44,446 nt of DNA. Origin: Peptoniphilus sp. (lineage in GTDB: Bacteria > Bacillota > Clostridia > Tissierellales > Peptoniphilaceae). The translations under genes and the position numbers were made by a program. The first letter of the stretch is position 1, and the number at the start of each line of letters is the position of its first letter. The DNA is taken from positions 1 through 44,446 of the forward strand of contig JASBZH010000004.1 in the NCBI GenBank assembly GCA_029983555.1, given 5' to 3'. Positions 1 to 7,684 of the stretch are shown piece after piece. A model generated the notes under the pieces. It saw only the letters and a program-made list of their open reading frames with translations. It made no database searches and was not told where the DNA came from.

Positions 1-1253
1 TGAACAGTTTTTGGAAATAAATTTACAGGTGTTATTTCTTTTACGTTATAAACCTCTTTTAACATTTTTAAGTCTCTTGCTTGTGTTGCTGGGTTACAAG
101 ATATATACACAAGTCTTTCTACTGGGTTTTCTACTAAGAATTTTACCAAGTTTTCGTCAAGTCCTTTTCGAGGTGGATCTACTATTATTTTATTTGGATA
201 AGTACTTTCTTCTTGTTTTAATTTCTCAATTATATCTTCTGCAGCACCTTCTATAAATCTTGCGTTTAATTTATTTTTTTCTGCATTTTCTCTAGCATCT
301 TCAACTGCTTGTGGAACAATTTCTATCCCTATAACATCTGCTCCTTTTGCTGCAACGCATAGTGATATTGAGCCCGCTCCGCAATATAAGTCGTAAATTT
401 TATCGTCCTTATTTACGTCAAGATATTCTATGGCTTTTTTATAAAGTAATTCTGTAGCTTTTATATTGACTTGAAAAAATGATTTTGGTGATATATTAAA
501 TTCTAAGCCAAGAACTTTTTCTACCAAATATTTATCTCCATATATCAGTTCAAATTCATCAGAATAACGCGCCTTTCCATTCTTATGATAGTTTACATAA
601 AAAGACACCACTCCAATTTCCATCAAATCTCCGATTATACTTTTAACGTCCAATTTATCTTTATTTGTTACTAATATAACCATAATTTCATTTTTGTAAT
701 TAGTTCTTATTCCAATTGTCTTTATATCTTTAATGTATTTGTAATTTGATAAAATATCTAAAACTTTATTTGCAGAATCTGTTTGCATCAAACAAGTAGG
801 TATTTTTACAATATCTCTAGAATTTTTTGCAAATAGACCTATAACTCCATTTTTAACTTGAAACTGCATATTATTTCTGTATCCAAAGTTTTCTGGTGAA
901 TCTATTATTTTTTTTGGATTTAAAGAAAGCTTGGCTAATTTTTCTATATCATTTTTTACTAAGTCTTGTTTCCACTTTAATTCTTCACTATATTTTAATT
1001 CTAAAAAGTCACAACCACCACATTTGTCTGAATATGGACATGGACTTTTTTGTCTTAAATTAGATTTTTTTAAAATTTTTATTATTTTACCCTTACAATA
1101 ATTTTTCTTTTCTTTAGTTATAAAGAAAGAAACTTCGTCACCTATTATTCCACCATCTAAAAATACAGGCACGCCATCTATTTTAACTATACCTCTGCCT
1201 TTAAAGTCAAAATCCTCGATTATTCCTTTTAATTCATTTTTATTGTCACTCAT
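1..1253 (-). CDS. rlmD: 23S rRNA (uracil-5-)-methyltransferase, RlmD/RlmCD (RumA) family, 3' end cut by window
   Basis: SAM-dependent enzyme that forms 5-methyluridine in 23S rRNA. About 417 codons are visible. Order of parts: an N-terminal TRAM-like RNA-binding domain (starts MSDNKNELKG), an iron-sulfur cysteine set CPYSDKCGGC near residue 65 with a fourth Cys in IPTCLMQ, the SAM loop LYCGAGSISL, then DPPRKGL and the catalytic-cysteine motif SCNPAT. The reading frame stays open to base 3 and ends in NLFPKTV, so probably only a short tail is missing. The ATG at 1253 overlaps the TAA of cvfB (TAATG), which implies translational coupling as the last visible gene of its operon. Low-GC Gram-positives often use one enzyme for both U747 and U1939 (RlmCD); the sequence alone does not decide between RlmD and RlmCD. 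Confidence 0.93.
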   Translation of the reverse strand, partial: MSDNKNELKGIIEDFDFKGRGIVKIDGVPVFLDGGIIGDEVSFFITKEKKNYCKGKIIKILKKSNLRQKSPCPYSDKCGGCDFLELKYSEELKWKQDLVKNDIEKLAKLSLNPKKIIDSPENFGYRNNMQFQVKNGVIGLFAKNSRDIVKIPTCLMQTDSANKVLDILSNYKYIKDIKTIGIRTNYKNEIMVILVTNKDKLDVKSIIGDLMEIGVVSFYVNYHKNGKARYSDEFELIYGDKYLVEKVLGLEFNISPKSFFQVNIKATELLYKKAIEYLDVNKDDKIYDLYCGAGSISLCVAAKGADVIGIEIVPQAVEDARENAEKNKLNARFIEGAAEDIIEKLKQEESTYPNKIIVDPPRKGLDENLVKFLVENPVERLVYISCNPATQARDLKMLKEVYNVKEITPVNLFPKTV

Positions 1254-2065
1254 TATTTCAACTCAATTTTTTTATCATATATATTTATCAGCTTTTTCTT
1301 ATAAAGTAATCCAATTGCTCTTTTATACGCTTTTTTGGAAAGCCCTGTTATATCCTTTATCAGTTCAGGATCAGATTTATCTCCAAGTTCTACTACTCCG
1401 CCATTTTCTTCTAATAGCTCTAAAATTTCATCAGCATCTGCATCCATTTGTTTATAAGCTTTTTGTCTTAAAGTAAGAGTAATAAAGCCGTTTTGTAAAA
1501 TTCTTTGAACTCTGGCTTCTACTTCATCGCCTATTTTATAAATCCCCTTTAATTCTTCACGTGGAATCATGCCATCGTATTTATTTTCAATAGCAACAAA
1601 AGCACCTGGTTTTCCAATTCCATAAATCGTTCCACTTACGTGGTCATTGATTTTAAAGTTTTCGTTAGTTTTTAATTTATCTTTTATGTTCATTGTAAAT
1701 GCAAGTCTGTCACTCTTGTCATGATATAGATACATTAAATATTCTTCACCAACCTGAAGTCTGCCAGATGTCTCCGAAAAAGGCAAAAATACGTCCTTAT
1801 CTATTCCATTATCGACAAAGTATCCAACTCTTGCTTTATCTACCACTTTTAATTTCTTCAAATCTCCAACTTCTGCATATGGTTTTTTTAAAGTAGCTTC
1901 AAAGTCTTTGTGACCATTATATACAAATGCATAAACTTTATCTTTCACATTTAAATCTTTACCTTCATCTTTGTTTAGTACTACTTTTCTTTGTCCATCT
2001 GATAGATATATTCTTCCATTTTCTTTCGATACAACTTCTAGTTTTTGTATTTTTCCTAAATCCAT
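1253..2065 (-). CDS. cvfB: CvfB/YitL-family S1-domain RNA-binding protein
   Basis: 270-residue protein with the CvfB layout: S1-like beta-barrel domains over roughly residues 1-210 (for example the block HVSGTIYGIGKPGAFVAIEN and the block GDEVEARVQRILQNGFITLTL) followed by a winged-helix domain (from about 215, LGDKSDPELIKDITGLSKKA). Family members bind RNA and affect virulence gene expression in Staphylococcus; the exact job is unknown in anaerobes. The start has a good ribosome binding site (GAGGAG, 6 bases from ATG). Its first 10 bases overlap the end of the upstream unknown gene, and its stop overlaps the rlmD start, so the three genes are one coupled unit. Confidence 0.9.
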   Translation of the reverse strand: MDLGKIQKLEVVSKENGRIYLSDGQRKVVLNKDEGKDLNVKDKVYAFVYNGHKDFEATLKKPYAEVGDLKKLKVVDKARVGYFVDNGIDKDVFLPFSETSGRLQVGEEYLMYLYHDKSDRLAFTMNIKDKLKTNENFKINDHVSGTIYGIGKPGAFVAIENKYDGMIPREELKGIYKIGDEVEARVQRILQNGFITLTLRQKAYKQMDADADEILELLEENGGVVELGDKSDPELIKDITGLSKKAYKRAIGLLYKKKLINIYDKKIELK

Positions 2066-2628
2066 GTTTTCTCCTCAATTATTTCTTTTCCGATTTCTGT
2101 CATCTCTTCGTGAAGTTCATCCAAAATAGCATAGTCAATATTTTTAATAAAATCTATTCCATAATATATAAACGCAGGATGTTTAGATAAATTCATAAAA
2201 ATTTCCTTAGCAGCTCTCACTTCCTCAAGAGAGTAATATTTTGTCATAAGCATTCCAAACTTTATACACTCTTCTACAGTTGAATCTCTCATAAGTAAAA
2301 TTGAAAGTCCAACTAATTTATCTTCAGAGAATTCTATTTTCTGTAAAAGATGAGTGAGAAAATTTCTCTCAGACTCTATTGCTCGGTTCTTTTTAAAAAA
2401 ATTTTCAAATTCAAGTATGGCCTCTTCTTTTCTTGCATAATAATCATCTACAGCTAAATTTATCTCTCTTGTAGAAATATGTCTAATAGCAAGTTCTCCT
2501 TTAGCAAGTTTTAATTCATAGCTGCCGTCTGATATATTTAAATTATCATATAAATCTTTATTAAAACCCGTTTCTAGTAATTTTTTATAAATTGATTTTT
2601 CTTTTTTAAATTTCTTAAATAACTTCAT
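2056..2628 (-). CDS. Conserved-looking hypothetical protein, 190 aa
   Basis: I do not recognise a family. The protein is predicted soluble, has a very basic N-terminus (MKLFKKFKKEKSIYKK), then mixed charged helices; no signal peptide, membrane segment or Cys/His metal motif is visible. It opens the unit that continues into cvfB (10-base overlap) and rlmD, so a role linked to RNA or translation is possible by context only. It follows the vanW terminator directly. There is no good Shine-Dalgarno before the ATG, and an extended -10 (TGGTAGAAT) ends only 6 bases upstream, so the mRNA may be leaderless. No better in-frame start is apparent, and the coding frame is supported by the tight overlap with cvfB. 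Confidence 0.75.
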   Translation of the reverse strand: MKLFKKFKKEKSIYKKLLETGFNKDLYDNLNISDGSYELKLAKGELAIRHISTREINLAVDDYYARKEEAILEFENFFKKNRAIESERNFLTHLLQKIEFSEDKLVGLSILLMRDSTVEECIKFGMLMTKYYSLEEVRAAKEIFMNLSKHPAFIYYGIDFIKNIDYAILDELHEEMTEIGKEIIEEKTWI

Positions 2629-2634
2629 AACAGT

Positions 2635-2643
2635 ATTCTACCA
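2635..2643 (-). promoter_or_regulatory. Extended -10 promoter (TGGTAGAAT) of the unknown gene-cvfB-rlmD unit
   Basis: On the minus strand the sequence reads TGG TAGAAT, which fits the TGn extended -10 rule. The matching -35 is weak (TTTTTA at 17 bases, inside the preceding terminator T-tract). Only 6 bases separate it from the ATG at 2628, placing the expected transcription start on or next to the start codon. Confidence 0.5.
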
Positions 2644-2660
2644 CACTCTCTTAACTTTAA

Positions 2661-2686
2661 AAAAGAGTGCCTATAAAGCACTCTTT
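2661..2686 (-). terminator. Intrinsic terminator after vanW-like gene
   Basis: Perfect 9-bp stem AAAGAGTGC / GCACTCTTT with a 7-base loop, followed on the minus strand by a run of T residues. It lies 10 bases after the stop codon of the VanW-family gene. Confidence 0.9.
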
Positions 2687-2695
2687 ATATTAAAA

Positions 2696-4087
2696 TCAAT
2701 TAGTCTCTTCATTTGAATCTTCATCTGATATTTGTCCAGTTCCAATCACCACAACTCTGTCTTTTGGAATATAATAAGAATTAGAAAGTTTTTCTTTACT
2801 AATTACCTTGCCATCCTTTATCTTTTCCTTATAAGTTATATATGAATAGCCCTTTGCACCTGATTCTTTAACTACTTCTTCTCCATCAGCAATATTATCT
2901 GAATATCTAGTTATAGTTTCAGGACTTACTACGTCGACAAGTTGAGGCACCATTTTAACAGTATAGTCTCTATCTTTTGAGTTTCCAAATACACTAAAAC
3001 TCAAAGTGTCACCATTTGCTTCTGATTTTATCAAGATAGGATTATTTGTATTATTTTTAAATTTTAAATCCTTATAGTCACTTACAACTGCTGCATCTGT
3101 TCCAAGATCTACATAGCCAATAGGCCTTGAGTGATTGTGCCTTTCAGTAATTTCTAAGTCACTCATGACAAGTGAATTATAAAGTGTAGTGGAAACTTGA
3201 CAAACTCCTCCGCCAATTCCTGTATCACTTTTTCCTCCGACTATTACTGTTGCTGTTTTAAATCCATTATCTGATGTAATATCTCCAACAACATTGTTAA
3301 AAGAAATTTCTTCACCAGGTTTAATTTTTAAATTATTAAATTTGGAAGATGCAATCCTAATATTTTCTTTTCTACCCTTTGGCGATGAAGAATAATTTGT
3401 TTCAAATTCAGTATAAAGCTTATCTATGCCTGCATAAAAATCAGATTTAATATTTGGTTCTGTCTTATAAATTGGCAATGCGATTTTTTCTTTATTTATA
3501 AAATCTTCTTCAATTAATTTCGTAAATTCTTCATTATCCAAATATTGCCCAATTCTTTCTTTTGCAATCGTAACTGTTCCATCTGGATTTACTTCTAACT
3601 TAGCGTCAACTGGTTTTATATATGTCTTTTCATTTAAGTCAAATAAAACTTTATTTAAAGAATCTCTATTAATATCTCCACTTGCTTCTATGTTTTTAGT
3701 AAAAATTGGGGACAAGATGATTTGAAAAAAGTTTTTAACTCCGCTCTTGCTTCTGCCAACCGCATAGGCATTGTCAATAGCCGTGTTTAAATCTAATGTA
3801 TAACCAAAGTCGTGAAGACTATATTTATATTCTGTTTCGTCATTTACAAAACTTATAATGTGTTCTTTAATTTTCTTATCTGTTTCTGTTTTTACTAAAT
3901 CTTGAGCTTGATCCTTGTTGAGATTAGATACACTTATTCCCTCGACCTTTACTCCCCTATGAATATTATCTGAGTTTTTTTCGACAGAATAAAATATTAA
4001 AGATATTAATATCAAAAAAATAATTGCAACAACAGGAATTAAAATTTTTCTATCTGTACCTTCAATTTTTGTTTTTAAACTTTCCAT
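2696..4087 (-). CDS. VanW-family protein with peptidoglycan-binding and G5-like domains
   Basis: 463-residue membrane-anchored cell-envelope protein. A single N-terminal membrane helix (about residues 14-35) is followed by an extracytoplasmic YoaR/PG-binding-4-type region, then the VanW domain with its hallmark GGGVCQVSTTLYNSL and the RHNHSRPIGYV segment (about 290-330), and a C-terminal stretch resembling a G5 domain (ending DRVVVIGTGQ). Exact function is unknown; despite the name, VanW itself does not explain vancomycin resistance. It starts 1 base after the nth stop, with GGAG upstream of the ATG, and is the last gene of ylxP-nth-vanW, closed by the terminator at 2661-2686. Confidence 0.9.
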   Translation of the reverse strand: MESLKTKIEGTDRKILIPVVAIIFLILISLIFYSVEKNSDNIHRGVKVEGISVSNLNKDQAQDLVKTETDKKIKEHIISFVNDETEYKYSLHDFGYTLDLNTAIDNAYAVGRSKSGVKNFFQIILSPIFTKNIEASGDINRDSLNKVLFDLNEKTYIKPVDAKLEVNPDGTVTIAKERIGQYLDNEEFTKLIEEDFINKEKIALPIYKTEPNIKSDFYAGIDKLYTEFETNYSSSPKGRKENIRIASSKFNNLKIKPGEEISFNNVVGDITSDNGFKTATVIVGGKSDTGIGGGVCQVSTTLYNSLVMSDLEITERHNHSRPIGYVDLGTDAAVVSDYKDLKFKNNTNNPILIKSEANGDTLSFSVFGNSKDRDYTVKMVPQLVDVVSPETITRYSDNIADGEEVVKESGAKGYSYITYKEKIKDGKVISKEKLSNSYYIPKDRVVVIGTGQISDEDSNEETN

Positions 4088-4088
4088 A

Positions 4089-4730
4089 TTAATTATCTCC
4101 GTAATATCTACAAATATGATTTATTTTACAAATTTCGCAATTTGGGTTTCTGGCAAAGCAAGTTCTCCTACCATGAAAAATAAATAAATGATGTGCCTTG
4201 GTCCATCTATCTTTAGGAATTATTTTTTGCAATGATTTTTCAGTACTCGTGACATTTTTTTCACTAACAAAACCTATTCTATTAGTAACTCTAAAAACAT
4301 GAGTATCAACAGCAATGGCGGGAACTCCAAAGCAAGTGGAAGCAACGACATTTGCCGTTTTTTTGCCTACACCTGGTAAAGTCATAAGCTCGCTGATAGT
4401 TTTTGGAACTTCTCCATCATAATCTTCTAACAATACCTTACTAGATGCTTTTATATTTTTTGCTTTATTTCTAAATAAGCCACATTCTCTTATCAATCCT
4501 TCTAATTTATGAATGTCCATATCAGCAAAATCTTTAGGCTGATTATATTTTTTAAATATCTCTTTTGTGACCTTATTAACTCTTATATCTGTACACTGTG
4601 CAGACAAAATTGTCGCTACTAAAAGCTCAAAGGGAGTTGTGTGTACAAGCTCACAATGCGCATCTGGATACATTTCTTCTAGAATATCCAGACAAATATT
4701 TGCCTCATCCTCTGTAAGTAAATTGCTCAA
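4089..4730 (-). CDS. nth: Endonuclease III (DNA glycosylase/AP lyase)
   Basis: Base-excision repair enzyme that removes oxidised pyrimidines and cleaves the abasic site. 213 residues, normal family length. Helix-hairpin-helix LPGVGKKTANVVAS supplies the catalytic Lys, VDTHVFRVTNR supplies the catalytic Asp, and the C-terminus carries the 4Fe-4S loop with spacing C-x6-C-x2-C-x5-C (CFARNPNCEICKINHIC). The start is a TTG codon preceded by GGTGAT, a ribosome binding site used repeatedly in this window; no ATG fits better. It follows ylxP by 14 bases and is in turn 1 base from the VanW-family gene. Confidence 0.96.
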   Translation of the reverse strand: MSNLLTEDEANICLDILEEMYPDAHCELVHTTPFELLVATILSAQCTDIRVNKVTKEIFKKYNQPKDFADMDIHKLEGLIRECGLFRNKAKNIKASSKVLLEDYDGEVPKTISELMTLPGVGKKTANVVASTCFGVPAIAVDTHVFRVTNRIGFVSEKNVTSTEKSLQKIIPKDRWTKAHHLFIFHGRRTCFARNPNCEICKINHICRYYGDN

Positions 4731-4744
4731 ATAATCACCTTTTC

Positions 4745-5026
4745 CTAAAGTATTTCTCTATAGACATCAGTCATTTCAATTTCAGAATAAGTTGACATCA
4801 AATTAACCACACTTTCTATTGTATTTTCAACAATCTTTTTATCATTAGAAACTGTAGCAAATCCTATTAGAGCCTTTTGCCACTTATCATTGTAATCTAC
4901 TTCTGATATAGAAATATTAAATCTATGTTTTGATTTTTCAATTATACTCTTAACTATTCTTCGTTTTTCTTTTAGTGAATTTGCATTATAAATGAAAATT
5001 TCACATGTACATATTCCTACTAACAT
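4745..5026 (-). CDS. ylxP: DUF503/YlxP-like protein
   Basis: 93-residue DUF503 protein (MLVGICTCEIFIYNANSLKEK... with the family's SLKEKR motif). YlxP-type proteins are often encoded near rbfA/infB and have been linked to ribosome assembly; here the gene instead heads a unit with nth. The frame is open 21 codons further upstream, but the internal ATG at 5026 matches the family N-terminus (MxVG) and the upstream extension is rich in promoter-like sequence. An extended -10 TGTTATAAT ends 7 bases before this ATG and no Shine-Dalgarno is present, so translation may be leaderless. Confidence 0.88.
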   Translation of the reverse strand: MLVGICTCEIFIYNANSLKEKRRIVKSIIEKSKHRFNISISEVDYNDKWQKALIGFATVSNDKKIVENTIESVVNLMSTYSEIEMTDVYREIL

Positions 5027-5033
5027 ATATTTA

Positions 5034-5042
5034 ATTATAACA
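5034..5042 (-). promoter_or_regulatory. Extended -10 promoter (TGTTATAAT) of ylxP-nth-vanW
   Basis: Perfect TGnTATAAT on the minus strand, with no convincing -35 (AAAAAT at 17 bases). It lies just after the terminator of the psu unit and 7 bases before the ylxP ATG. Confidence 0.65.
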
Positions 5043-5076
5043 CAGTTTTTAAATATATTTTTAGAATAAATAGAGA

Positions 5077-5100
5077 AAATCCGGGACATTACCCGGATTT
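5077..5100 (-). terminator. Intrinsic terminator after psuK-psuG-thioesterase
   Basis: Perfect 9-bp stem AAATCCGGG / CCCGGATTT with a 6-base loop and TTTTCTCT downstream on the minus strand. It directly abuts the thioesterase stop codon. Confidence 0.9.
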
Positions 5101-5595
5101 TTAATAATTACAATTTAATATTTTTTCAATTCTTTTATTTTCTTGTATTCTCATTTTATTTATTTTTCGTCTATCTTCATAGCCATCAATTATTATTTTT
5201 TCTTCTTGAGTTTCGGGAATTATTCCTGGAATTGTACCAGGTTCAAGTTCTTTAACTTTAAATGTCAAAAATGAAGTGGCCACAATTTCTTTTTCTCCCG
5301 TACGAAGTACTTCGCGATAAAATTTTGTAAAAGTTTCGACAGAAGTTTTTCCAACACCAGATACTATTGTTACAGCAGTTAAAAAATCCCCATTATAAGT
5401 TGGCTTTATATACTCAAGTGAATCACAAGAAACAGTTGATATTTTACTTCTGACATGCTTTAAGACAGTTGTGCCAGAATTGTGATCAGCTATATTAAAT
5501 AAGACTGGACCATATAAAGTTCCGCCTGTATTCATATCTTTTGGCATAACCCCGTAAGTGTAAATTGTTTTAGATTCAGAAGTTTTTTTATTCAT
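5101..5595 (-). CDS. Hotdog-fold acyl-CoA thioesterase
   Basis: 164-residue single-hotdog acyl-CoA hydrolase of the YciA/BACH type. The N-terminus SESKTIYTYGVMPKDMNTGGTLYG matches the family pattern (VMP-D-N--G-L-G), followed by DHNSGTTV, where the central helix and catalytic acid lie. Likely hydrolyses short- or medium-chain acyl-CoA; substrate not predictable. I chose the ATG at 5595 because it gives the family N-terminus; a longer frame to 5631 adds a 12-residue extension with no better ribosome binding site. It overlaps the end of psuG by 8 bases and is the last gene before the terminator at 5077-5100. Its link to pseudouridine breakdown is unclear. Confidence 0.85.
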   Translation of the reverse strand: MNKKTSESKTIYTYGVMPKDMNTGGTLYGPVLFNIADHNSGTTVLKHVRSKISTVSCDSLEYIKPTYNGDFLTAVTIVSGVGKTSVETFTKFYREVLRTGEKEIVATSFLTFKVKELEPGTIPGIIPETQEEKIIIDGYEDRRKINKMRIQENKRIEKILNCNY

Positions 5596-6511
5596 AAAGA
5601 TATTTTGCAACCTCTGCACCAAGCTTTGCATTATTTTTTACTAAAGCTATGTTAGCTTCAAGAGATTTTCCTTCTGTTGCTTCCAATACTTTTGTAAGCA
5701 AAAATGGTGTTGTCTCTTTGCCATGAATATTTTTTTCATCCGCTTCTTTTAGTGCAAGTTCGATAGCTTTATCAATTTTCTCTTTATCCATTGAATCTTT
5801 TTCTGGTATTGGATTTGTTAAAAGAATTCCACCTTTTAAACCTAAATTCCACTGAGTAAGTGCAGCCTCTGCAGCTTCTTTTGGATCGTTTATCTTATAG
5901 TCTACTTTAAAATCGCTCTTTCTAGTGAAGAATGCTGGCATATATTCAGTTTGATATCCAAAGACTGGCACTCCTTTAGTTTCAAGATATTCTAAAGTAA
6001 GTCCAATATCTAGAATAGATTTACATCCAGCACACACAATCATAATTTCATTAGAAGCAAGCTCTTCCAAGTCACGTGAAATATCAAAAGTCACTTCTGC
6101 ATTTCTGTGTACTCCGCCGAGACCGCCAGTTACAAATATTTTAAGTCCAGCAAGTCTTGCAGCAATTATAGTTGATGCAACAGTTGTGGCACCATTTAAT
6201 TTTTTTGATACTATATATGCAAAATCTCTTCTAGAAGTTTTTATAATATCTTTTGAAGTGGCCATAAATTCTAGTTCTTCCTCTGTAAGACCTATTTTAA
6301 TTTTTCCATTAATAATCGCTGTAGTTGCAGGTACAGCTCCATTTTGTCTTATTATCTCTTCGCAAGCTTTTGCTGTTTCTATGTTTTGCGGATAAGGCAT
6401 TCCATGAGAAATAATTGTAGATTCTAATGCTACAATCGGTTTATTTTCTTCCATAGCTTTTTTAACTTCGTCGTTAAATTCTAAATATTTTTTGTAGTTA
6501 TCAAAATTCAT
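5588..6511 (-). CDS. psuG: Pseudouridine-5'-phosphate glycosidase
   Basis: Cleaves pseudouridine 5'-phosphate to uracil and ribose 5-phosphate, the second step of pseudouridine salvage. 307 residues, full length. The family motif IVALESTIISHGMPYPQN carries the conserved Glu (E30); TGGLGGVHR and CAGCKSILDIGLTLEYLE carry the substrate-binding region and the conserved Lys. The start overlaps the end of the kinase gene by 11 bases, so kinase and glycosidase are translationally coupled, the standard psuK-psuG arrangement. Confidence 0.96.
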   Translation of the reverse strand: MNFDNYKKYLEFNDEVKKAMEENKPIVALESTIISHGMPYPQNIETAKACEEIIRQNGAVPATTAIINGKIKIGLTEEELEFMATSKDIIKTSRRDFAYIVSKKLNGATTVASTIIAARLAGLKIFVTGGLGGVHRNAEVTFDISRDLEELASNEIMIVCAGCKSILDIGLTLEYLETKGVPVFGYQTEYMPAFFTRKSDFKVDYKINDPKEAAEAALTQWNLGLKGGILLTNPIPEKDSMDKEKIDKAIELALKEADEKNIHGKETTPFLLTKVLEATEGKSLEANIALVKNNAKLGAEVAKYLYE

Positions 6512-7568
6512 TTAATTCATCCTCCAAATTTTTTAAATTTATTTCATCAGAACTTGTGCTCTCACTCTTTAGTGCAATTCTAGCTATTGCTTCTGCAATT
6601 TTAAGTCTCTTATTGATATCAAAATCATTAATAAGACCATAGACATAACCCGCCATAAATGCGTCTCCTGCACCACTGGCATTTACTACTTTAATAGGCT
6701 TAGTCTTCTTAAAAACAAAATTGTCTTTATCAAAATAATATGAACCCTTAGATCCTGCCGTTATAACTAGAGAATTAAGTCCTCTATTAATTAAACTTTT
6801 ACCAATTTCTTCAATATTTTCACTTTCAATTTTTGCAAGAGCCTTTGCCTCGTATATATTTACTTTTAAAAAATAAATTTTATCTAATATATTTTTAAGT
6901 TTTAAAACTTTTACTGTTGAAACTCCATCTACTAAAAATTTAGCTTTTATATTATGCAATACATTTAAAGCTTCCTCTTCTAAATTTGTATCAACTACGA
7001 CATATTTTGCATTTTCAAGTAAAGTTTTGTTTTTTAATATATATTCTTTGTCTATCTTTTTTAAGAGTTTCATATCGCTAATAGCTACTCTCATATCTTT
7101 TTCGTCATCTAAAACAGCTAGATAATGCGGAGTATCTCCCTTTTCAAATAATATTTTAGAGGTGTCCACATTTAATGTATTTAGCTCTTCAAATATTTTT
7201 GCTCCCGCATCATCTTCTCCCAATACTGATAAAAATGTTGTATTAATTTTTAGTTTCGAAAGATTTTCGCAAATATTTCTCGCCACTCCACCACTCGAAT
7301 AAGTAATTTTGCCAGGGTTTGAATCTCTGTCTTTTATTTTATTAAAACTCGATCCAACTATATCCATATTGCAGCCACCGACTACTGCAATGTAGTCATC
7401 CTCACGCAAAATATATCCTCGTCCAATAATAAATCCTTGGTTAAATAAATTATTTATATGAGCTGACACTCCTGAACGAGTGATATTTAATTTTTCTGCA
7501 ATTTCTTGTTGAGATATGGTCGGATTCGCTTTTAATAGATCGATTATCTCTTTTTCTCTAGGAGTCAA
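6501..7568 (-). CDS. psuK: HTH-domain PfkB-family kinase, probable pseudouridine kinase
   Basis: 355 residues made of an N-terminal winged helix-turn-helix (about 1-55, TISQQEIAEKLNITRSGVSAHINNL) and a PfkB/ribokinase-type kinase. The kinase shows the sugar-binding GGVARN element and the anion-hole/catalytic motif NASGAGDAFMAGYVYGL near residue 300. It should phosphorylate pseudouridine for PsuG, which overlaps it downstream. The DNA-binding domain suggests that the kinase also regulates its own promoter. The start is TTG with AGAGGTGAT upstream; the frame has no better ATG that keeps the HTH. A consensus promoter and a 9-bp direct repeat lie upstream. Assignment to pseudouridine rather than another nucleoside rests on psuG. 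Confidence 0.9.
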   Translation of the reverse strand: MTPREKEIIDLLKANPTISQQEIAEKLNITRSGVSAHINNLFNQGFIIGRGYILREDDYIAVVGGCNMDIVGSSFNKIKDRDSNPGKITYSSGGVARNICENLSKLKINTTFLSVLGEDDAGAKIFEELNTLNVDTSKILFEKGDTPHYLAVLDDEKDMRVAISDMKLLKKIDKEYILKNKTLLENAKYVVVDTNLEEEALNVLHNIKAKFLVDGVSTVKVLKLKNILDKIYFLKVNIYEAKALAKIESENIEEIGKSLINRGLNSLVITAGSKGSYYFDKDNFVFKKTKPIKVVNASGAGDAFMAGYVYGLINDFDINKRLKIAEAIARIALKSESTSSDEINLKNLEDELNEF

Positions 7569-7587
7569 ATTATCACCTCTAATCTTT

Positions 7588-7615
7588 TGATTATATTATA
7601 AGTAAATGATTATAT
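7588..7615. repeat. 9-bp direct repeat over the psuK promoter (candidate operator)
   Basis: TGATTATAT occurs on the plus strand at 7588-7596 and 7607-7615, 19 bases apart (about two helical turns). The copies cover the -10 and the -35/-10 spacer. It could be a binding site for the HTH domain of PsuK, but in such AT-rich DNA chance is a real alternative. Confidence 0.4.
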
Positions 7616-7623
7616 ATTGTCAA
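7595..7623 (-). promoter_or_regulatory. Consensus sigma-A promoter of psuK
   Basis: TTGACA (7618-7623), 17-base spacer, TATAAT (7595-7600) on the minus strand: a perfect consensus. Transcription should start about 20 bases before the TTG start codon. The strength of this promoter makes repression by the HTH-kinase plausible. Confidence 0.9.
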
Positions 7624-7640
7624 TATTTTTATAAAAAATA

Positions 7641-7684
7641 AAAAACTATCTGAGCTTACTATTTTGTAAACTCAAATAGTTTTA
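7641..7684 (-). terminator. Intrinsic terminator after tdk
   Basis: On the minus strand AAAACTATTTGAG pairs with CTCAGATAGTTTT (one mismatch, AT-rich loop of about 16 bases) followed by TTTATTTTTTAT. It abuts the tdk stop codon and ends the TPR-map-MATE-cyclophilin-tdk unit. Confidence 0.8.

Noticed and set aside
11..256. Plus-strand frame of 81 codons with hydrophobic content
   Set aside because: It is antisense to the conserved rlmD catalytic region (DPPRKGL, SCNPAT).
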